Notes: generated by a model from the sequence alone, not told the origin. Counted from the first letter of the stretch, positions 50,985 to 63,385 are shown. The stretch: 64,000 nt of DNA from Taenia hydatigena (GCA_036345935.2 JADWOT020000002.1:6571145-6635144); one strand, 5' to 3'. Numbers and translations: made by a program.

Positions 50985-51266
50985 GAAATCTCAACTATGG
51001 CCGATTACTCGGAGACGAAACCGAAGCAAGTCATTAAATATCAAGGGGAATCCCTTTGCGTCTTTCCCTTACAACCGGATAAATTTGGTGTCAACACCAG
51101 TCTCGTCGTGGCATTGCACAAGTCCTTCGTGTGGGACAAATGCAATGTTAGCTACTCCCACAAATGCTGGGAAACCCACTCCCAAATAGCAGCGCGAATC
51201 AGGGATTATGTGTTGTATGGTGTCCGCTCAATGCAGCAAAGTGTGCTTCAAAATCACAAAGAATGA
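50985..51266 (+). CDS. Candidate terminal exon, unrecognised protein
   Basis: An acceptor-like GTATTTGCGTCAG ends at 50984. The frame is then open to a TGA at 51264-51266, and an AATAAA polyadenylation hexamer follows at 51321. The reading includes an internal ATG (MADYSETKPKQVIKYQ...) that would give about 89 residues with four Cys and no signal peptide. I do not recognise the family. The acceptor, stop and poly(A)-signal spacing fits a last exon of a short flatworm gene, but each element alone is common by chance. Confidence 0.3.
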   Translation, partial: EISTMADYSETKPKQVIKYQGESLCVFPLQPDKFGVNTSLVVALHKSFVWDKCNVSYSHKCWETHSQIAARIRDYVLYGVRSMQQSVLQNHKE

Positions 51267-51656
51267 CGTGAATACTATTTCATGAAGTAACAGCTATTTA
51301 AACGTAATTAAGGCAAAATTAATAAAAAGCTTATTTCTAACGAGAGCTTGAAGCGTAGGGTGCAATATAGCGAAACGGGATGTGACTATAAAGCTCGTCG
51401 AGATCAGAGAAAGAAAACATGTATTGGAGATGGTGTCACACGCGATGCAGGAAGAGGAATCGAAGTTGAGAGGGTCTGAGTGAAAGGACGAGGAGGCGAC
51501 GAAGCAGCCACAAGTGCCAGAGGTCCATGAGAGGAGCCTGACCGCAGCCTAGGCTCAAGGGTTTCAGCACTCATGCAGCCACAGGGCTACTGATGAGCAA
51601 AGGATGAAATCGTGACGTACTAATTGTCTCATAGCACTCCGTTCTTAAAATCCACG
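51267..51656. other. 3' flank of the 50.98-kb candidate exon
   Basis: Contains the AATAAA hexamer at 51321 and then A/G-rich sequence (51.40-51.50 kb). No gene seen. Confidence 0.4.
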
Positions 51657-51833
51657 CTATCCAGTTGGTGACCAGACCCATAACGGCAAGAAAGCGCTTC
51701 CCAAACGTTCTTCCATGACGGGAATGGGCACGTGGTAGAGGAGCAAGAGAGCGTCCAGCGGTGTCATCCAGAGAACATCACTGAGCCGAGGTCCTGGTAA
51801 TACTCTGTGGCGTATCAGATTGAGCAAAGGCGA
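51657..51833 (-). CDS. Possible downstream exon of the E2-like candidate
   Basis: Begins after an acceptor-like GTTTCCGCAG (CAG at 51834-51836) in phase 0, the phase in which the 52.06-kb exon ends. The reading LLNLIRHRVLPGPRLSDVLW vaguely resembles the region of NEDD8/ubiquitin-conjugating E2 enzymes just after the active-site Cys (the -LNLLRE...P..tLkDVvW- region). The Cys itself and the HPN motif are not present here or in the sequence between, so a working E2 is not shown. Confidence 0.18.
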   Translation of the reverse strand, partial: SPLLNLIRHRVLPGPRLSDVLWMTPLDALLLLYHVPIPVMEERLGSAFLPLWVWSPTG

Positions 51834-52056
51834 CTGCGGAAACAACGCCCATTTCCGTATATAATAAGAAACTGTCTGCTATGAATGCATTCTCATTTGC
51901 GTGTTTCAAGCATTCCACAAGATCATTTGCAGCTCGCATTTTTAAATAAAAGTCTTAAGCCTTATTAACTACCTTTTACCAAATATGAGCAATCACAGAA
52001 ATTGAACAAAAATTCCGCGTAAAGTCAAGCAATGTCAAACTGGTGAGGAAATTTAC

Positions 52057-52257
52057 AGTTAACTGGAAGTCCGCATGCGCGTTGTATCCGGATTTGGGAC
52101 GCAGTGAAACCTTAACCGTGTTCGCGTCGATTCCCATGATGGATGCTTGGCCATCGGTAGAGGCATCAATTATTCTGCAGAGCTGCTGCACGTCCTTTGC
52201 AAATGCATGCTTAGTTGCTGGGGGTGTCATCTGGGAGACTTTAATAAAACGAGTCAT
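52057..52257 (-). CDS. Possible first exon of an E2 (UBE2F-like) conjugating-enzyme gene or relic
   Basis: ATG at 52257 is preceded in frame by a TAA about ten codons upstream. The frame runs 67 codons to a donor-like GTAAAT at 52056, phase 0. An N-terminal helix-like AFAKDVQQLCRII is followed by a strand pair TVKVSLRPKSGYNAHADFQL. This has the G-Y-x4-F spacing seen in strands 1-3 of E2 folds (compare TPDEGYxxGGxFxF). The resemblance is by eye and modest. The essential HPN and catalytic Cys region was not found downstream. Alternatives are a chance frame or an unrelated domain. Confidence 0.3.
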
Positions 52258-55200
52258 TTTAATTGCGCCATTACTAATAGTCCTTTATGAACAGGAATAA
52301 TGAAATCAACCGCTTAGTCGAAAAGCAAAAAAAAGGATAGAGGAATAGAGCAGATGACGTTTAAACATTTAAATGCAAAATAAGCTGTGCACAGAGCATT
52401 TACAGTGTTTTGTTATCCAGCGCGCAAAAGTCACGAACGCGTAAAGGAAATGGTGGGGTTTGAAGCACCTGGACCCGTGCAGCGATGTGACTTCCAGCTC
52501 ACAACGAGCCAATCGGCATTCAGCGACACTTGGTTTCGCCATTCTGCTGCTAATTTTGCTAGCACAGATACTCTCCCTTAACAGCGGTTTGCTTTCCCCA
52601 AAGTTTTGCGGAGCAGGTGGTGGAGCATCACTATGAAATAGTGTTTCCTCGAAAATTGCGCCACAAAATTGGAAAACCTTAAGCAGTTTTGCATAACGAC
52701 ATTGTTTAATTATGAGTTGCTTCATTTGTCTTTTTAGTAATTGCTGTCTAATAATTATCGGGCCCTTTAAGCCAGCTGACTCAAGATGCTATTAATCTCG
52801 CTGACCAGTTTTATTCTCAGCTAGCATGACTTAACCCGACGGGAAATATCGCACTTCTATTGTCAAAGTAAATTGTTATTTACATCAAAAGCCAGTGTAT
52901 CAGAATACCGCATGAAAAGCAACAAGTCTTGGTGCAAATATACAAAAAGCCAGGTCTAACACCGCCTATTAAGCTTCCGTACTAATGACAATTTGCACGC
53001 TTGCTGACCCTACCCACGTCACGACAAGTGGGAAAGAGGTCGTGTGCATGGCCGCATTGCGCTATACTTATCATTTGTAGTATACGACTGAACTAGTGAC
53101 AGTATCAGCACCTATCTATACAGATTTGGATTCCAAGTAGCACGGCAGCGCCTTATCCACGTCCTTAATCTAATCGTGAACCTGGTGCCGCGACTGCTCT
53201 CTTTATAACTAGGTGGTATGATGTGCGACTTGCACACCTTGGACGCCGCAGAAATAGATGTCGTAGTATTATGGCACAAGCGAAATCAGAGCTGGTGTGG
53301 ACACCTTTCGTAAAGGCGTAAAGTAAACAATTCTCACAGACTACTATGAAAACCGCATTGAGCAGTTTTCAGACATTACTAAACAAACTTTGCGGCAAAG
53401 ATATTTCGATATTTTTTGCATCGTAGGGCATGATACGCTTTTAAGAAGAATCACAAAGGAAAAACGGAGGTCTGATGCGCAGAGAAAAGGCAAAGCATAT
53501 GGACTTAGTTGAATGGTGTTTCTGAGATTAAATCCTCATGCATCAGTAATGTGTGTAACCTACAAAACAACCGTAGAAGTCAAATTTGCTGTGATTTATG
53601 GACTGTATTTTTTGTTTCTGTGAAAGAAGAAAGTTGTGCGAAATTGAGGAACTAGTATACATAGTCCTTTTGGCAGTTAACTACCATTCACCCATATTCT
53701 ATTTGCATGCACAAAGATGAACCAGACAGCAAGAAACGCTTCCTTGTGCAAATTGCATAATTTTGCCTGCATTAATTAATGACATTATCATGAGATAAGC
53801 ATGTATTTAAGTAAAACACCTCGAGTGATTGACGCATGGCTGCGTAATTCTCTAAGTTAAGGAGCTTATACGTTCAATGCTGATGTCAAAACATGGTGCT
53901 GCAAAATTTTGTTGACAGACATGCCTGCTGCAGTTGTGGTGTTAATCAAGTGAGAGTTCCTTCACATGCAGACAGGACAAATTAAAATGAACAAACACAT
54001 GCCTTGGGATCATTGAACTAAAAACCCATAAAGCGTAGCCTTGCTTAGGGGTGGGTTCATTCCCGTTCGGATAACAATGATATTGATATTTAAATGATAA
54101 TGAAAAGTAAAGAACAATAAGTACCATCACGAATTAGGGCTCGATTTTCATACATTGACTAGATACTTCGATAAAACATGTGCCCTTCATAACGAAACTG
54201 TCCTGAATTGGATGCATTTAAATGACGGCAAGTCAATGTCGTAATAAAACTGTAAGCATAAGCAGAGAAAGTCTCAAGCTGAAACATATATTCACTTTTG
54301 CATGTTGCAAACGTGGTGAATTATTTGCTTCAGCTATGAAAGCCAACCATCCGCCTTCCATAAAATGAAGTAAAGATAAATGCTTAATTCTACTCTGAGC
54401 ACAAAAATTGGAAAATCAAAGATTCTATCAGGGTAGTTTTGCAGGTTTAAATCAAAGGATAGGAAAATGAATGAGGATTGTAGTTCCTTATTTGCGTTTT
54501 TAAAACAAGTAAGGAATTTAATGAGGATATAGTGTTGACCGACATATTTTACACCACTGAGGCCTAATTTCGTCCCATTCCCGGGCAAAGGCTGGGAGCC
54601 ATGCCTCAGATCGTAAAGATATGCAAGCATTCATTGTTGTGACGAAAGTGGACTTTTACGAAATCCATTAAGTCTATGTCAATGCATACGAAATCCTGAA
54701 TTGGAAATTCAATCGCAAACACTCAGAACAGACGCTTGTAAAGATTTTGTCTGTCAAGTCTCTGTTGCCTTAACCTTCACGCAATTCATTGCACAGTGCC
54801 AAGATGCGATGCCACTTGTTCTCTAATCCTCGGCATAGGTGCGAGGTGTTTATAACAAGAGTGCACGAATTTATTTGGTTCGCAATGGGAAGTTTAGTAT
54901 GCGCATGCATTTTAAATAAGGGAAGGAATGCCATCGGTTCAAAAGTGTGGGCCAAACATAGGGTTTTTATGATGCCAAGTCTATCGCTTGTATTATTACA
55001 AAATCTCTTTGAAATGTGCGAGTAATCCTATCAGTTTCTTCGTATTTATATGAGATTATATCACACAATTCCCAACGGAGTGCTTTTGAGGGATGGTTAT
55101 GTCAGCTAAGCATCGGGGAGGCCACGAGTCAGGATACTTAGCAAACAGAAGATGCTTTGGTCAATTTCATTTGCCGTTTTCTCAAATCATGGTAATTGTA

Positions 55201-56152
55201 TTATATTTGAGTCTTTGCCAGATATAATTTGAACCTAATCTGCACTTATTATCCATATCAGTCAGAGATATACGCTCTTGCTCTAGCTTAACTATGCGGT
55301 ACATTCAGAAAGCGATCACAAAAGTGAAGTGCGATTTTCCAATCGTACAACCTTTGGCTATACGTTTTGTACATGCTCGTTAATTATACGACGAATCGCA
55401 AGTAAATCTGCGACCGTCATCGTCTAAACACATTTAGCTTCATCGGTACCTAAGTTTGTTTTCTTAGCCATTCTCCAACATTTTACAAAAATCACAAGTC
55501 CCTCGCCTAATTTACAGGAAATGAGACAGGTACTTGGTCGCTGTAAGCAACTTCCTCCAATTTGCGCATAGAGTAGCACGAACGGTTTCATTATGGTAGA
55601 GTCTCCAGAGTAGAAGTCGTAATTACGCACGATGCTAGATTCGGAATCACAAGAAAAAAAAAATTGCGTTGCTTACATTTTCTATTATAAGCATTTATCC
55701 AGTGGTTTGACTTGCATCTAGATTGATATATTCTGCCTATTAGTGCCTCGTTACATAGGTCTATCCAGGTTTCTTTCAATGGGCAATTATTGACAAAACT
55801 GACCAAAATCATCGGATCAAGAAGCCTTATTGTAAGTACTGTGGTTGATTCGAATGTGCTCCGGAGACCTGCACCGTAACACATGGTGCTGCATAACATT
55901 TAAAGTTCCGAATTTTGCTCAGGCATGGATAGTTAGTGTCTTTCAGCACAGGGACAATCATGTTTTTTCTGATAACATTTCAAAAGTTGGCATTGATCGG
56001 CCAATATGTGCACATGAAAATGAAAGCCCATGTGTCGCATCACTTCCACCGACCCTTGTCGTACTGCTATTTGGCGAGTTTACGCCGTCGCCGTTATAAG
56101 TGCGCAATACATAGAGTCTGCTTGCTGGAAAAGCTTACGGGCAATTAATAGA
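52258..56152. other. Unannotated DNA, no gene recognised
   Basis: Includes a 118-codon minus frame at 52369-52725 overlapped by a plus frame, and a 98-codon minus frame at 54334-54630. None is recognised. No shared repeats were found. The right edge is the assembly gap. Confidence 0.4.
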
Positions 56153-56252
56153 NNNNNNNNNNNNNNNNNNNNNNNNNNNNNNNNNNNNNNNNNNNNNNNN
56201 NNNNNNNNNNNNNNNNNNNNNNNNNNNNNNNNNNNNNNNNNNNNNNNNNNNN
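56153..56252. other. Assembly gap, exactly 100 Ns
   Basis: A run of exactly 100 N characters, the conventional placeholder for a scaffold join of unknown length. Open frames drawn across it are meaningless. Confidence 0.99.
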
Positions 56253-57633
56253 GACACATCAAGCATGGAAGTGAAGAGAATGGTGGGGAAAGCAAAGCGG
56301 TGACAGGCAGCGTATAGAATGTTAAGTGTGCGCGATTTCTTGTGGTCTGTGATAATGCAGCTCAAACTATGTGTGCAAGCTGCAAGTATTTGACTAATCC
56401 TGCAAGGGCCAAAATGGAAGGCAGAGCTAAGCATGTAGGAGGTGGAGTAAGGAGCGCAAGTACACTGTTGTCCGAAAGTGCAGCGGTTTTCTGAATAGCC
56501 AGCTAGCACCAAGCAAACTGACACAAAGCAGGGCATGATACGCCAGGCTAAGGTAAAGCAAGCAGAAGAGTTTAACGTCAGCAGGACAGGCTTTCTTGGA
56601 GGATGTGAGGAGAGCGATGGTGACGTTTAGACTTGTATGCTTGTCACCTTATGATTCTGGATTGATGGGGAAAAGTGCGATGACTTGAAGGCAGTGAGAT
56701 TGTAGCATTGGGCCTATTATGGTCATTTTCGGCATATTAGGACAACGAAAAATCCAAACAAACAAATTACTGTATTTTCAGACGAATTATTGGACGTCGA
56801 CTGCATTGTCCCCGGTAGCTGAATATGGATGGAAAGAAGACAAATATGTGAAGGATAAATATATGAAGACAGGTGGATTAATGAGGTGTAAATGTGAAAT
56901 CCGCTATATTCAACCAGATTAGCAGGTGTTACTTAACAAGCTTTTGTGATACTCCTCCACATTTATGTTTACCACTTCAGCATTATCTTGTCTAGATGCA
57001 TATTTATCGGATGTCTGTTGCATGATACACAGGCAGGCGTTTATTTAACGCAACTTCATTCGGACAAAACGTGTCTAAACTCACAAATGCAAAAGATCGT
57101 TTGCTCCGCAACAACTAGCTTTAATCCTTAGCACAATTGGGGCAAAAATAAAAGTTTGAGGGACAGGAATTATTGTCAAACTCATAATCAACATAGAACG
57201 CTTAGTTTAACATCCTGAAGATAAATGCAATGCCCACAACCCATTTATTTGCCTCACTAAATTCACAATGTGGGACACTTTGCCATGTTGTTAAGAACAT
57301 TTCTTCGCTTGAAAACGTAGATGGTGCATGTTCAGAGGGACTGAAAGAGGCTTTGTGGTAGTAAGGGGACGGTGATGGCAACATCGTACGGCGATTGTGT
57401 GGCGATGGTAAATGGGTGGGTAATATTGCCGAATCTAAATGCACTTATCTGGGAGGTAACGCAGATGGTGAGATAAGCAAGGTGGTGAGAGGTAGTGGGT
57501 AAGAAGTTATGTTTGCAAAGAAATTAGTACACGATATTTCCATGTGAATTGGGCACGTTTAGTATTGATATAGCTCAGGCTGTGACTAGTAATTGACATT
57601 GTTTGACTAAACCTACACGGATTACTTTGGAAG
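56253..57633. other. Unannotated DNA with a G-rich stretch
   Basis: No gene recognised. 57.33-57.51 kb is GGTGG/GTGGTAG-rich and resembles in composition the repeats at 2.2 and 38.6 kb. The conserved GTGCATGC core was not found, so I do not call it a copy. Confidence 0.4.
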
Positions 57634-58466
57634 GGCGGAGGCAGGCATAGAGGTAAAGTGGTTAAAGTAGAGGGCACTAGCTCACTATTAGTTGGCATTG
57701 TAATGGCTTTTTTAATTGACAGGCATTTCCATGCTATGCGAAGACAAGCTAAGCCACGCCAAATCGTTGGCTATCGTGTCACTCCACTTCGGCAAGGAAG
57801 AATAGAGTAGAGGCGTTTTCTTCAAGGTGACACTCAATGCGGTTCATAAAATGCAGCAGAATGTGACCTTGGCTCAGCACTTTCGCCAATGCACCACTCC
57901 GAGAGTTGCTTCTGTGCATAAGGTTATAATCTGAGGCCTTCCTTCCCACTGACACTGCCTTCGTCTCTGCCACCTCTCTGCACGACATTGTAGACCACGC
58001 ACATGAGAGGCAAATTAGTGTTCTGCTTTTGGATGCATAGGATGCAGATAGATGGCGCTCTCCTATCCCGCCCTACTCACAGGCATGGAGATGAAGAGCG
58101 GCACGACGGTGCAAGAGAGAAGGAATCGCGTCCATTACTTTCACAGAATATTGTTTGCCGTGTCCTCGTTTGCTTTGTGATTTTACCAGGTCTGGTAGGG
58201 TGTCCTGTGTTGTATTCTGCACTTGTGAAGATATATGAGGTTAAAACAGGCTGCTGAAACTGGTTTAAATAAGTCCTTATGCACCACAATGAGGTGAGTG
58301 GAAAGAAGGAAATGCATTATCTGAGCTTTAGCTAACCAGCTTCATTGCACTTTAGATTCACCAAAGTACTTCTCTTCGAACTGCGAAGGCGACAAATGGG
58401 TAAAATTAGGCAATTTGTGATTTGGGCTTTCAATAATTTCAAAGGCTAAAAGCGGTGTAAATTTAC
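57634..58466 (+). repeat. Left inverted arm of a foldback-type element
   Basis: About 830 bp whose reverse complement lies at 62001-62880. Matching landmarks from outside inward are AAGTAGAGGGC-TAGCTCACTAT, then GGTTGGCATTGTAA-type sequence, then the GCGTTTTCTTCAAGGTGACA stretch, then GGCAAATTAGTGTTCTGCTT (58010), and finally AAGCGG-GTAAATTTACA at the inner end. Over the best 255 bp (58003-58257) I count about 27 differences, or roughly 89% identity. Two frames (58003-58257 plus and 57779-57988 minus) are open in both arms. In the longer one about 17 of 84 residues differ, so most base changes alter the protein. That argues against a maintained protein. Confidence 0.85.
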
Positions 58467-61400
58467 AAATACGCATGTGTGGTGGTGAGGGTGGGTGTGT
58501 AATGACTACAGGTGGTAGTAGTAGCAGTAGTTGCATGCGAGTGGTTGGATGCGCGGGCAATTGGGTGGGATTGGGAGAGGCCGCAAGGGAAATTGGGAGG
58601 AGCAGAAGTGCTTCCGCGTGTGCGAGCTGTGGAATAAACCTGGGTCTAGATATTCTGAACCAAAGTCACGCCACCCAAACCAATCAAGTTGCCGATAGGT
58701 CATTAAATCAAAAATATCTCTGTAGAGGAATGCAGGTCGACCAAAAATCATTCGTTGGGATTGCGCCACTGCCGTTCAGACAACCATGTATGCAATAAAT
58801 ATGGACTTCTAGAGTATATTAATAAAGTTATTTGATGTGTCATTGCTAAAAGTAAATATACAGTAGCACTATAAATGAATGAACCGATAAGAAGGCGCAA
58901 GTTAATTTCAGCTTAGGTGGTAGTTGATAAGTCGTATCAACATAGTTAATAAACCACCTGTGGGCGAAATATTGCGTCACCAATGACAACGCAATGTGAA
59001 CGAAGAGAGCAACATAGAAAAGAGAGGTCAGTAAGTTTGCGCAATATGTGTAATCGTTGGCATCAATTGCGACATCGGCTGCAAGTGGACCAACCGGAGG
59101 TAAGTACATTTCGAAGCAGCCATAAAGGCAACGTAATGCTCCAGAAATCACTTCAATCACAACGGAAGGGATAGAAGTGCGGACAGTGTCGGGGAGGAAT
59201 GCTGTGAGAACTCTAAAGTCTTCGGTTAGCTATTTTTACTCGGTGACCAGACTATGCAATTTTATACGCAGAGAACTGTTTCCGCTCTCAAACCCATTCG
59301 ATTTTGCCCAGTCATTTTCAATAACTTGAGGTTAAAATTCGCGGAAAGCTAATTACTCCGCTTTATTTGACGAAGCTTCACTTCATTGAAGTCAGCATAT
59401 GGCTGGATTGCTGAAGTGACCAAAGGAAGTTTACAAGCTTACCAATTTTAACAGCTTCTGCAAGAGTTAAGTGCGTGACCTAAGGAAGCACTTGATCTGA
59501 AGCAATTAAAGCACAGCTATTTCACTGGTTAATAAGAATTCTGCTAGCGTCTCATTGGTCCACCTTTTAATAGTAGAAATTCCACCAATGTAATGAATCT
59601 GCCCTCGTAGTGCTAAACAAGGTGTTGCCTCTAGAACACAACTGCCTTGATGTTTCAACAGTTGACTCAGGACTTCACAGGTGCAACCGACTTGTGCTTT
59701 TCATGTTTTGTTAGAATCTGGGCCGTCTGAAGTGACAGTGGAACAATAGTTCCTTGGTCAAGAGCCAGAAAAGGAGACAATCTAGGAAAATTACAGCACA
59801 TCCTACGCCGTGTGGCGGTTGATGCTTCTTCTTGCCTTTATTTTGCTGTTGCCGCCTCCTTCCCCTTTGGAGCACTGATCGACATATAAGTGAGGGTGGT
59901 GGAGGAACTGGAGACTGTACCATGCCCATACTACACCTCGACACATGAGCGCGCAGTTCCAACTTTATCCATGTGTCTCTGCCTTTATCGCTGCTTGCAC
60001 TACACACGACAACATTTTGGTCCGATGTTCAACAAGACCGTCTACGACTTGGTGCTAGGCCTCACTACAACACTGTCAGCATTGTGACAGGTAATTTATG
60101 GAAGAGCGGTTAAGACCATCCATTGCCCGAACTTTCATACCGTCTTTATTGCTAGATGTTGAGATAGCTGAATCGGATAGGCTGTGTTGTCTGCCTCTGA
60201 ATTTAGGAGACAATGAGTTTTATCAAGCGTTTCAATATCTTAGAATTTGATGCACTTAAGCCTTCATTCAAGACATTTCACCACACCATTGTTACCGCCA
60301 GCACTTTTAGCTTACAAATGCTTGGAAAGGCAATAAGCGAACGCTTTGCTTGTTATTGCGGGTGGTTAGATCTACAAATTGTCCTTTGTGGCTCACAAAG
60401 ATAGGGTCAAGCTAAGACATGCTCTCGAAATCGCTATAAATCATCTCGCATTCAATACAACGAAGTGAGTAAGAAGATAGGGGATGCATTTCAGCATCAT
60501 CCGGACAACCATAGCATTTCAGGAGTTCACATAGACGGATAGTTTCCAGGTACAGGTGAGCATTTTGTGGCACCTAGATCCGAAGCATCATTTGATAAAA
60601 ATGCAAAGCAGACGTATTTCGCAAATGTCAGTGCTCAGCTTAAACAGTTGTAGCAAAGGTGGGAGCGTTGCAGATTTTCAATGTCAACGCAATGCGCAGC
60701 GATTATACACCAGACGGTGCGATCTGGAGGAAAGGCATGACACAAGCAATGAATGCTTTTTAGAGCTCTGAAGCATTTATTTGCCCTTCAATCAGTTCAA
60801 TCTCTCATACTTTCGGTGTCCCACACAAACTACCTCCAACTTCATCTTCTTTTAAATAGGGTCTGAGTAATGAGCCTTTACTGCACAGAATGTTCGAATC
60901 AGGAGGCAGAGCAAGAGCACATGCACTCATGTCATTTCCGTGGGTATTTTTTATTTTGCCGTGATGCCTGTATCACAATGCGAGCTTACAGTATTGCCGT
61001 GGACTCTTCTTCTTTGTTGGTATTTAACACAACTAGTCCCTTTAGCTAAATACACAAGCCACAAGTGAGTATCTTGCTAACTGGATCCCATTTTATTCAA
61101 ACCGATAGCTCAGAGAGGCGAAGCTTCCGTATGTATTTATTTTATTGTTGCGCCAAATAACAAGTAGGATAAGCATAAATCTGACTGCCCAGGACTAATT
61201 TTGCACTCGAAACTCGATTGAGTAAATGAACATAAGCAGTTGACCCTCCAACCAATACCCTTTGATATTCTTTCATCTCCAATTTAAATGTTTAACTGAA
61301 TCGGTGACGCCATTAAAACGCAAGTAGCGGAGATGCAGTGGATGCGAAACTGTCACCAGCGAATCAGTACCCTCCTTGATCGACCAAAGTCTGCCATATA

Positions 61401-62000
61401 TGCGGAGCAACATGCTTTTGCAATTCATTTCAATTTATGTTACTCAAGAAGAAAATCTGAACAAGTAGCTGTAGTTGGTGGCAATGAAAGACAGTGTCAT
61501 CACTTCAAGGTAGTGATCGGCGACTTCGAAGCTAAGTATCAGGCCATCATTCACTGGTTGGCTAGCCTACTTTAGTCCTGCGCACTCTCCTTCATGTCAG
61601 AACTACGAATTACTTGCGCATGCTGAAGTGAATCGTCCTTCTCATTGCGATGCAGGCGTGCATCATTCTAACACAGACAAGTAGGTGAAGGAAAAGCTGT
61701 ACTTTTTGCAATGGTCATTGCTGATGCCAAGAATGATTTTTGAGTGAACTAAGCTTCTGCTACTTGTGCGAGCAAAGTCTTAGCCAAACGTCACAATCAT
61801 GCCCCACTGATTTTGTATCCACTGCTGTGAAGTTGGACGATGAAATAAAACCGTAATGTGACGTTAGAAAAGATAGTCACGAAAACACTCAAGGTAACAC
61901 ATTTTTTCCCTTTTACGTGCAAACCATGCTACACTGCACTAAATTCACTTTAACTTCATCGCTGTCTTTCCTAGTGCACCAACGTGATCCACATAAAAAC
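58467..62000. mobile_element. Interior of the foldback-type element, no transposase recognised
   Basis: About 3.5 kb between the inverted arms. It starts with a GGTGGTAG-rich stretch with a GTTGCATGCGAGTGG motif (58.47-58.60 kb), similar to the interspersed G-rich repeats. Frames: 58846-59160 minus (104 codons) has two hydrophobic segments (LLTSLFYVALFVHIALSLV and a C-terminal FIVLLYIYF). 58475-58798 plus, 59711-60007 minus and 61333-61575 plus are unrecognised. No DDE, RT or helicase motif was seen. The interior may be ordinary DNA trapped between inverted repeats, not an element. Confidence 0.4.
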
Positions 62001-62880
62001 TGTAAATTTACGCCGCTTTAAGCCTTTGAATTTATTGTAAGCCCAAATCACAAATTGTCTAATTTTACCCGTTTGTCGCATTTGCAGTTCGAAAAAGTTC
62101 TATGGTGAATCTCAAGTGCAATAGAGCTGATTAGCTAAAGCTCAGGTAAAGCCTTTCCTTCTTCCCACTCACCTCATTGTAGTGCATAAGAACTTATATA
62201 AGCCAGTTTCAGCAGCTTCTCTTAACCCCATATATCTTCACAAGTGCAAAATACAACACATGACACCCTACTAGGTTTGGTAAAATCACAAAGCAAATAG
62301 GGACACGGCAAACAATATTGTGTGGAAGTATTGGACGCGATTCCTTCTCTCTTGCACCGTCGTGCCGCTCGTCGTCCCCATGCCTGTGAGTAGGACAGGG
62401 TAGGAGGGAGCCATCTGTCTGCATCCTGTGCATCCAAAAGCAGAACACTAATTTGCCTCCCATGTGCGTGGTCTACAATACCGTGGCGAGAGGTGACAAC
62501 GACGAAGGCAGTGTCAGTAGAAAGGAAGGCCTCTAATTACAGCCTTGCGCACAAAGTCAAAACTCGGAGTGGTGCATTGGCGAACGTGCTGAGACAGGAT
62601 CACATTATGCTGTATTTCATGAGCCGTATTAAATGTCACCTTGAAGAAAACGCCTCTACTCTATTCTTCCTTGCCGAAGTGGCGTGACACGATGGCCAAA
62701 GTCTTGGTGTGGCCTAGCTTGCCTTTGTATAGCATGAAAAAGCCTGACGTAGCAAATCTTAGCTTGGATTTTTTGAGCCCAATGTGTGATGTCTAGTTAG
62801 ACAACCGTTACAATGCCAACCAATAGTGAGCTAATGCCCTCTACTTCGCCCACCTTTCTTCTAATGCCTACCTACGCCGA
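62001..62880 (-). repeat. Right inverted arm of a foldback-type element
   Basis: Reverse-complement copy of 57634-58466. Mirror images of both left-arm frames are open here (62209-62463 minus, 62493-62687 plus). Outside the arm (62881 onward) no similarity to the sequence left of 57634 is visible. I could not identify a target-site duplication by eye. Confidence 0.85.
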
Positions 62881-63385
62881 CATCTTACTTGCTTACTTAC
62901 CTTCTTTATGTTTTACTTTCCATCATCTGTGACGTCAGCAATAATTGTTTGCAACCGTTCCAGAGCAAAAGCGCTTCTATATCCATGGCAAAAACTATGC
63001 TGCTGTTGTCACGAATGAGCTCTGGCCCATGGTGCTTCCATTTGTATGTGTATGCTCATACATAAGCACTGTAGCACCCTTAGCCTTACCTGCTCTACCC
63101 CAAAGGAGGACGAAAGAAAGGAGACATAAATGGAGCAAGACATTCATGTTCATTTTTTACATACCGATCACGAGCCACCACCTTAACGACGAGGGTACAA
63201 TGCTCTCCTTGTTTAGGCCACCGCATCTGCAGTCGCCAATTCTTCTTCTTCTTCTTCTTCTTCTTCATCTTCGTCCTCCTCCCCCTCCGCTACAATAAAA
63301 GTGCGTTCCGTAGGATTCGGGGCACAGAGGCAGGGACAATGTGCTCCCTGTCACGCGTACTCGTGCTTAGCGGTATTAGAAGAGG
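62881..63385. other. Unannotated DNA with microsatellite
   Basis: About 500 bp between the foldback right arm and the direct repeat. The 117-codon plus frame at 62945-63298 owes its C-terminal third to the TTC/CTC microsatellite (poly-Leu, then Pro) and is not supported as a gene. Confidence 0.5.
63241..63280 (+). repeat. TTC/CTC microsatellite
   Basis: About nine TTC/CTT units followed by an impure CATCTTCGTCCTCCTCC tail. Likely length-variable. Confidence 0.9.

Noticed and set aside
58003..58257. Conserved 84-residue protein encoded in both foldback arms
   Set aside because: About 17 of some 27 base differences change the residue, so there is no sign of purifying selection; the shared frame follows from shared DNA.
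62945..63298. 117-codon plus-strand frame
   Set aside because: Its C-terminal third is translated microsatellite (poly-Leu and Pro), and nothing else supports it.
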